Made by a program: the position numbers and the translations under genes | Source of the DNA: Thereva unica | Taxonomy: Eukaryota; Arthropoda; Insecta; Diptera; Therevidae | Assembly (NCBI GenBank): GCA_949987705.1 | Contig: OX465283.1 | Location: 48,274,953-48,338,952, forward strand | DNA length: 64,000 nt | Direction of reading: 5' to 3' | Shown: positions 57,611 to 64,000 of the stretch, one piece after another | Layout of the letters: each line of letters begins with the position of its first letter | How positions within the stretch are numbered: position 1 is the first letter of the stretch | Notes under the pieces: model-generated | The model's database searches: none | What the model was told of the DNA's origin: nothing | Seen by the model: the letters and a program-made list of their open reading frames with translations, nothing else

Positions 57611-59299
57611 AACAGAAAAATTTCATTTTGTAGCGTTTTGCGATTTACAATGTTTTTTTAGTTATTTAATTCTTAGGGAGTCTAGTTATTACTATAATTT
57701 TTACTGTACACCGAACACTATTTCAAGTAACATCATCTCCAGATTTTGAGTAAAATTTGATTCCCCCCCCCCCAAGAACTGCTTCGGGATCCGCCCTTGA
57801 TAACATTAAATAATAATCATCATCATTTTTTCTCTCTATTATTATTCAATACTTGTCTAGACAAGCTTTGATTCTTAATGCCCCAAAGAGGTGCTTTTTT
57901 GTTGTTATACAATGCAGTATGGCAGATATTGATTTTCGGTTCTCTAATACTGCTTTAAATCTTATTATAAACATTGAAAATGATACCATTCCTATCCCAG
58001 CCCAGACTTCTACAGCAGACTTTATAAGGTGATTCCATTTTTTTAATAATACCACGATACCACGCTCAGAGTCTTCAATTTTCTTTTTAAAATTCACTTT
58101 CGTCTCTGGTGTATTCCAAAAAAAAAAATCCGGTGTTATTTCAAACCATTAAAACCACGCACAAAATGCATATAAAAATAAAAGGTAGACTTGTCTTGCT
58201 CCCTTCACCTTTCATTTCTAAGAATATTTGAATTGAATTCAAATCAATAAGAACATCCGAAAGTATTTTTTTCTGAACACCTACTTTCCACTTTTAATAC
58301 AGGACACTTTGTTGTTAAAGAAAGGATCACAAACACCAACGAAAGGCAAACAAACAGAATTAACGCCGCACCCATCTCACCCTCTATCCAGGATCCTTTA
58401 TCAGCTTCAGCTTCGGTCATGCCATTGATTTTAATTTACATTTCGAATTGAATCAAGGAAAACGTAAAAAAAGGCTCATTTTGAAAAAAAAAAAAAAAAA
58501 AAAAAAGGACGTTTCCATTTTAAACGGGATCGATCGGTGCCTTTTATTTAACTCTGACATCGTCAAAAGCCTAAGGAGAATTAACCTTGCTAGGTACCAG
58601 CTAGGAGTGGATTATCCTAATGGACCTTAATTACATTTCGAAAATTTAGTGGTAGAACGGAAAATTGTTGAAAGTATTTCGTAAAGAAATTTCAGGGCAA
58701 TTTAGGGTGGGGGGGGGGGATAAGATTGAATGTATTTTATCTGAATTACTGTTCACTGGAAGTGACTATTCCTGGTACTGTTGAGCTGTTCGAGAGAGAT
58801 ATTGGGGGATAAAGGTACCATGGTATGTTCTTTTTTTTGGTGTATAGAAATTGAAATTGGTAATCAGTCGGATTCGAGGAAATTGTTTTAAATTTTGTGA
58901 TATACTTTTTTTGGATGTGCTTTGTAAAACGTTCGTAGTAACAAACCTGGAGGTACCTAGTCTGTTAAGGGTGTAATTTTACGATTTAAAGCATTTCTCT
59001 GGAATTAAGTAGAAATTAAGAAGTTCAGGATTTCTTACTAAGAAATACTCACAATAAAACTCAAGAAGGACAACCGATTGATATAATAAATTTTTAATTT
59101 AATACTTAAGCTTAATTAATTATGATAATCGCTTAAAATTGAAAAGCTTTGAACAATCTTTTGGCATTATTAATAACGCATTTATATATTTCTGAAATGG
59201 ATGGAAACAACGTAGATACCAGGTCATAACATTGTTTTCTTGTTGTTTATATTCATATTCGTCAATGGTAACGTAACGTAACGCTCAGAGCATAGTAGT
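57611..59299. other. Unassigned DNA with homopolymer runs
   Basis: C10 run at about 57763-57772, A23 at about 58484-58506 and G-run at about 58697-58706. No coding signature. Confidence 0.4.
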
Positions 59300-59830
59300 C
59301 CATAATTTGAATTGCTGCAGCAATTTTAATACTGTTGCTGTTGACTTTGCTTTGCTGCCAACAAGACCATAGCAATTTGCTTTGCTTCGCTTTACAGCAA
59401 TCTTATTTTCAAACTTTTTGCTGTAGACTGTGAAAGCTCTTTTTTCATATTGCTGCGAATGCTGTTGTTTACAAATGCTGGGTATGCTGGTCCGGCTGCT
59501 CACATAATAAAAAAGCTCTCGCCCCTCCAAACAAAGTCGCATATAGAGTTGGACCATGAAAAAAAAAACTGAAGGAAAGAAAGTTTACAGCCTTTAGAGA
59601 GCAAAGCTTTGAAAAACTGTAAGCGAACAGAAAGCATTTCACAGTAAATCATTTTAAAGCCGAAGCATTTGCAGCCGGAGCAGTATGCTCCTGAAAGCTT
59701 TTAAGTAATTTGAAAGCAACAGCATTCGCAGCAATACGAAACAAGGACCTTTCACAGTCTACAGCAAAACAAGTTTAAAAATATGTACTTTGCTTGAGGT
59801 TTACTTTGCTTTCAAACCCTGGACTAGTCC
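59300..59830. repeat. AGCA-rich foldback element
   Basis: TGCTGTAGACTGTGAAAGCT and TATTGCTGCGAATGCTG (about 59419-59466) are mirrored by CAACAGCATTCGCAGCAATA and CTTTCACAGTCTACAGCA (about 59718-59770). GCAAAGC and TTGCTTTG steps recur across the region. No coding capacity. Confidence 0.65.
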
Positions 59831-60364
59831 AGCCAAACTTTTATTTAAACTAGTTGGGTTGTGGGTTTGGCGCTTCTGATTCACACAATCAACTTCCTAG
59901 TATAATAAATGTTGAATATTATGAATGGATATTTTCATAATAAATGAACAATAATAACAACAAATTGTAAGAAAAATCACACCAAATTCATACACCTGGC
60001 TCTTCAAACTAACACAATACTATACCGAAAAGCAACAATTTTGTAATATTAAATAATATGTGTAATATTAATATACTGACTACTTTAAAAATAGTAGATA
60101 ATAGTTTTGGGGCTAATGAGAAATTAGCTAGTACGGGGACTGGTGCCAAAGTAAATCTGAGAAAAGCTAGTTCAAAGACCGATTAGTGGTAAATCCACAA
60201 AATTTTTCTAGAAATTTGTTTTCCCTGTACGTAGGTCAGGTTAGTTTAGATATGGCTGAGCTGTTGGTTTAAGCTCATACACTTAGACCAAAAGGATAAG
60301 CCCATTGTGATGCCATAGTGATCCCACTTTAAACCCGTTGTTAAAATGTCGTTTCTTCGCTAAA
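59831..60364. other. Unassigned DNA
   Basis: AT-rich, no recognisable coding. Confidence 0.35.
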
Positions 60365-61711
60365 CTATCTCGAGGAAGTAATGAATCTTCTAAGTTGCGG
60401 GATCCCAATCTTCGAGATTTCCGCAAGCGAGCTTAGAAAGGGCCCACCAAATAGGATAGTTAGTCTCCTTCTGCTTAGGGCTGAGAAGTGACAGAGGAGA
60501 TGTAGTGCACTTTCCTCCTCGCCCGGACTCTTACAGCAAAAACCGTAGGTCTCAAGGCCAAAGCGGGTCGCATGCGTCCCTATAAGATAGTGTCCCGTTC
60601 CCGTCAGCACTCCCACTATAGCTGAGAGGTCTTGTCTCCCGAGGCTCAGTAGTGAGGTGGTCCGCCTGAGATCATAAGAGGGCCAGGTTAATTTGGCCAC
60701 GGTGCATTTATTAAGATCCCTCCAATGCATCTTCGTTTGATGCATTGTATGCTGTTTGCATTGGAGTTTGAAAGTGCCCCAAGTAGTGATGAGCAACACT
60801 TTTCTTGCAGTTCTTCCTTTTATTGTACATTTAGCAAGACCAAAACAAGAACAAGACAAGACAGGACAAAATAAGACTATTATATCAAGATAGCAAGACT
60901 TTTTGCTCATCACTAAATGCCTCAAGTCGTACAGTGATGAGCCTTTGAAAAAGTCTTGCTAAAAGTCTTGCAAAATTTCTTGCAAAAAGTCTTGCAGTTT
61001 GTCTTTGTCCTGCTAAATGTGCAAGACAAGATTACTGGAAAACTTTTGCCACTTAGTGATGAGCAAAAAGCCTTGCTGTCTTGATCTTGCAGTCTTGACT
61101 TGTCCTGTCTTGTCTTGGTCTTGCTCGGTCTTGCTAAATGTGCAAGACTAGTCTTGCTCATCACAGAGATAACTTTAGAGCTGTTTGTGCAAGAGCGCAG
61201 GGCTTTCAGAGCGGCTTGGCTATCTGAGAAGATGTAGACAGTTCGATTCCAAACGCCTTTCCAGTTGATTATTAGAACCGCTCCATGTTTGGCTAAAACC
61301 GCTTGGTATACACTGCAGTGATCGGGTAGTCGGAAGGAGACTTCAATCCCAAGTTCTGGGGAAAATACTTCTCCTCCTACCCGGCCTTTGAGTTTAGAGC
61401 CATCAGTAAAGAAGTTTGTGGCACCCTGAAAACTGTGTGGTATATTTCTCCATTCAGAATGTGAAGAGATGTGGACTCCGTAGTTCCTCGTGATGTTAAT
61501 TTCGGGTATGCCGAAGTCGGTTTTTGCGTGGATGATAACAGAGTTTAGCGCCTTCATGTGCCCTCCCCTCATTCTGGACCAAAAACCAGATTATTTCATT
61601 CTAAGGGCTGCGATGGTTGCGTTTTCCTTTGCCACAAGATTTAGAGGAAGGCGGTATAACATAAAATTTAGGGCATCTGTAGGTGTGGAGCGAAGTGCTC
61701 CTGTTGTGCAT
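60365..61711 (-). pseudogene. LINE with RNase H domain, split by a foldback insertion
   Basis: Minus-strand pieces: LCTTGALRSTPTDALNFMLY (about 61711-61650) and NATIAALRMK; then the RNase H block FFTDGSKLKGRVGGEVFSPE (61416-61355) with VYQAVLAKHGAV and VYIFSDSQAALKALRS (61240-61190). On the far side of the insertion, MHWRDLNKCTVAKLTWPSYD, LRRTTSLLSLGRQDLSAIVG and a zinc-knuckle-like end (GFCCKSPGEEESALHLLCHF) follow. The first Asp of RNase H (TDGS) and the SD of DSQAAL are present, and the Glu expected in QAE appears replaced (QAVLA). It belongs to an RNase H-bearing non-LTR class (I/R1/Loa group, not distinguished). Confidence 0.75.
60785..61164. mobile_element. GTCTTG-rich foldback element inside the LINE (~380 bp)
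   Basis: Both ends carry GTGATGAGCAA (60787 onward; complement TTGCTCATCAC ending at about 61164). The same motif recurs internally in both orientations (60905-60915 complement, 60937-60944, 61057-61066), so each ~110-bp arm is bounded by it. Arms are built from CAAGAC/GTCTTG steps. The LINE reading is broken by the insert. A shorter relative is at 37283-37492. Target duplication not clear. Confidence 0.75.
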
Positions 61712-62070
61712 AAGCCACCCTGGCCCCCCCTTAGTTACGCCAATAATAGTAATATAGCTATGCATAAGTTGTTACAAGGTACCAGTGTAGAAAGCAGCAC
61801 AAAAAAACAGTTGAATAATGTACGACAAACATGGTCTGATAGTGGTTCTAACAAACAGCCGCGCGAGTTTTCTATTAATAAGAAAAGGGTGTTAAAAGCT
61901 GCCAAAGCAAATATTGGTGCTTCGATCGTTTCACAGATCGCTCAAACCGGAAACCTTGCTTGTTATTAAATACAAAAATTAATTGCGGAGACAGGATATT
62001 GTCATGCAGAAATTAGGAGTTACAAAGATTTTGCAAAGTTAACAGAATTACTAAAAGAACACAACATGAG
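61712..62070. other. Unassigned DNA
   Basis: An open frame covers the first part (through about 61969), but no family is recognised. Confidence 0.3.
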
Positions 62071-62239
62071 TTCATTGCCGCACGAGACTTTAGCCCTTAT
62101 CAAAAACATTTTCTAGAACTGGAGAAGAATCTGAAAGAATATTTTCCTCCAATCAACAGCAAGAAAGCATGGATAAGGAACCCATTTTCAGTCAACTTTG
62201 CATCCGCGATTGATTTGCCCGATACAAATATCAACTAAT
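62071..62239 (+). pseudogene. hAT-like transposase C-terminal remnant (uncertain)
   Basis: EFIAARDFSPYQKHFLELEK and NLKEYFPPINSKKAWIRNPF, then SVNFASAIDLPDTNIN and a stop, resemble the YFP...WIRNPF block of ZBED/hAT-like transposases. Only about 55 codons remain. Confidence 0.45.
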
Positions 62240-63848
62240 TTTGTTTTATGTGAAAAAGTCAGCTTTCATGCGAAGAATCGCAATTCAACTATGTACATAT
62301 AGACAATTGATTTACCTTGCTCGTTGTTACAGTATGACCTTTTGTCACTTCAGAACTCGTCTGTAAAGTACACAAAAAATGAATATCTTGTTTTTCGAGC
62401 TGCAGTGTTTTGAATGTTAAACTTTAAATCTGCATTTTACCGCCTTTGGAAAAACAACTGAAACATCAATATATCTTTACAATTTTTAGGATTGCGTCTA
62501 TTTATTTCATGACACATTATTTGTAAAGAAAAAGAAGACCTATTTTTCCACATACATACATATTGCATTATAATTTAAAAAGTAGATCGGTAAAATCTCC
62601 TTTTTTTGAATTTTTTTAACAACCTTCACAAGCTGCTTAAAAAATTCTTGGAACATTTGAAGTCTCTTGAAATACCTTGTTTTTTGCTATAGCTATTGAT
62701 CAATCAAACCCAGGTATCAGTCGTTGACCTACTTTAAATATATATTTTTGCGTACCTGATGGACCATTTACTCCTATTGGAAAAATTGCTGCACTGGTTT
62801 ATTATTGAAGGCAAATAAGAGTTTTTTAGGGTCAAGTGTCATTAGGCGAATCCGGTCCTTAATTATGTCGTTCTAAGAAGTAGGGTAGCTACATCGAAAA
62901 TTTGGAAAGAGCGCTTTTCCTAAAGAACTTTATTTTTTGAATATTAATATCAAGTTGATTGGGCGTGCATATTAACCTTAAATTCGATTTAAAATAATGC
63001 AATTGCATTATGTTAGATGGAGTTTTCTAATTTGTTAGTGTGTGTATTACACGTTGTTTTTTTTTGCTTTCTGAAATCATTTAACGATGAATTCGATGAC
63101 TGATACAATTCTAACGCGGTTTTTTGTGTAGACATCTGTTTTATTTAAGGATTCACCAATGCAAATGTTTCTGCTGTGGTTCTTGAAACTCAGCGTAGAC
63201 ACTTAGGATAAATCAAACCTCAGTTCGCCCAACAGAATATCGAATTGAGGTTTAAGGTACGTTCAGAAGAGAGTAATAGCAGGAACACAATGCTCGCCAT
63301 AAGCCGTGGGCTATGAAAGCTCTATCGCTCTCAAATTATGCCATCGCTGTCAATCGTAAAACCAAAATTATAATAGAGCAAAGCGATACCGTAGGCGTTG
63401 AAAAAATTTTCTTCCTGTCAAATGAGTTTCAAATTTAAATTGAAACTAATTTAAACTAATATGAGAAAAAAAAAGAATGCAACACGTTCTTATTATTATT
63501 ATTTTTAAAATCAAGCACCCTCAGACACAACAAAATTTGTCAAAAAGGCACTTTTTTGTCAAAATAATAACGTTTTATTTCTTGACAGCGGTGTTTTTTT
63601 GTATGTATAATTTGGTAGAACTGTAAGCGTCAACCAAAAAATAGAAATAGGTTCTAATTTGTATGGTCGTAGTTATGGTCACTTCGCCGATAGTTTCATT
63701 TTGTTCGTTCCTAGGTAGATACATGGTATCTATTATTTGACAACGAAAAGCTTTTATAGCCCACGGCTTATGGTGAACATTGTGTTCCTGCTATAATCAA
63801 CTGGAATAATGAAATAACATTCCAGTGAGCTTTTGCATTCCTAACTTC
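62240..63848. other. Unassigned DNA
   Basis: AT-rich, no recognisable coding. Confidence 0.35.
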
Positions 63849-64000
63849 TAGTCCATTCAAAACGCGCGTTATGGTGTTCCAAAATAACACCGTTAAGAAA
63901 ATCGAACCCTAAACGTTTTTGGGGTCGTTGATCACGAAAATCGAGGTCCCGCGGTCCTAAAATTAGGGCGTCACCCCTAAAAATGCAAAAAACACCCCTT
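63849..64000 (+). mobile_element. Left arm of a second foldback copy, cut by the window edge
   Basis: TCTAGTCCATTCAAAACGCG continues with AACACCGTTAAGAAAATCGA and GGTCCCGCGGTCCTAAA, matching 50289-50430 almost base for base. The other arm would lie beyond 64000. Confidence 0.85.

Noticed and set aside
60922..61160. Lys/Thr-rich reading (SKTKTRQDKSRLQDQD...) as a protein tail
   Set aside because: It is a translation of the CAAGAC-rich foldback, not of the LINE.
61490..61969. 159-codon plus-strand frame
   Set aside because: Its first half is antisense to the LINE RNase H region and its second half has no recognised similarity.

Overview
This 64 kb window is AT-rich, intron- and repeat-laden eukaryotic DNA. 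It looks like an insect genome, most likely a fly: 5S-rRNA-like inserts read well against the dipteran 5S gene, and the non-LTR retrotransposons (RTE-like, R1-like, jockey/CR1-like and RNase H-bearing), Helitron, mariner and pogo families are typical of insects. No host protein-coding gene could be supported. Almost every recognisable coding stretch is a transposable-element relic, many are nested, and the rest is unassigned AT-rich DNA. The species call is inference.

Layout. 0-8 kb: unassigned DNA with a foldback repeat (0.57-0.82 kb), two 5S-rRNA-derived inserts (5.2, 6.2 kb), a ~480-bp tRNA-headed SINE (5.4-5.9 kb) and a 452-bp MITE (6.9-7.3 kb). 8.3-9.9 kb: a broken Helitron helicase. 12.5-16.8 kb: scrambled LINE pieces, a tandem duplication carrying tRNA-like heads, and a 2.1-kb foldback element with a further element inside one arm. 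16.8-20.3 kb: decayed jockey/CR1-like LINEs. 22.6-27.4 kb: an RTE-like LINE split by a complete 2.78-kb pogo element with near-perfect terminal repeats, then R1-like and jockey/CR1-like LINE ends. 30-38 kb: a 206-bp LINE-derived element with a 12-bp target duplication, a mariner relic, a GTCTTG-rich repeat and other small repeats.

39.5-52.5 kb: a second SINE copy, a transposase-like ORF, the best-preserved LINE (491 codons open, ending in a TGA microsatellite), a 2.24-kb element with ~640-bp nearly identical terminal inverted repeats around a CXC-type cysteine-rich ORF, and a 1.3-kb foldback abutting an RTE-like endonuclease fragment. 54-64 kb: another 5S-derived SINE, tandem TTTCATTTGATACC units, a third SINE, MITE-like ends, two foldbacks (one inside an RNase H-bearing LINE), a hAT-like relic, and the left arm of a second copy of the 50.3-kb foldback at the window edge.

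The parts are interacting mobile elements rather than cooperating genes. The strongest candidate for something undescribed is the long-inverted-repeat element at 44826-47069, which appears to have captured a gene fragment. Next are the 5S-derived SINE family, the LINE-derived 206-bp element at 31471-31676, and the GTGATGAGCAA foldback family.
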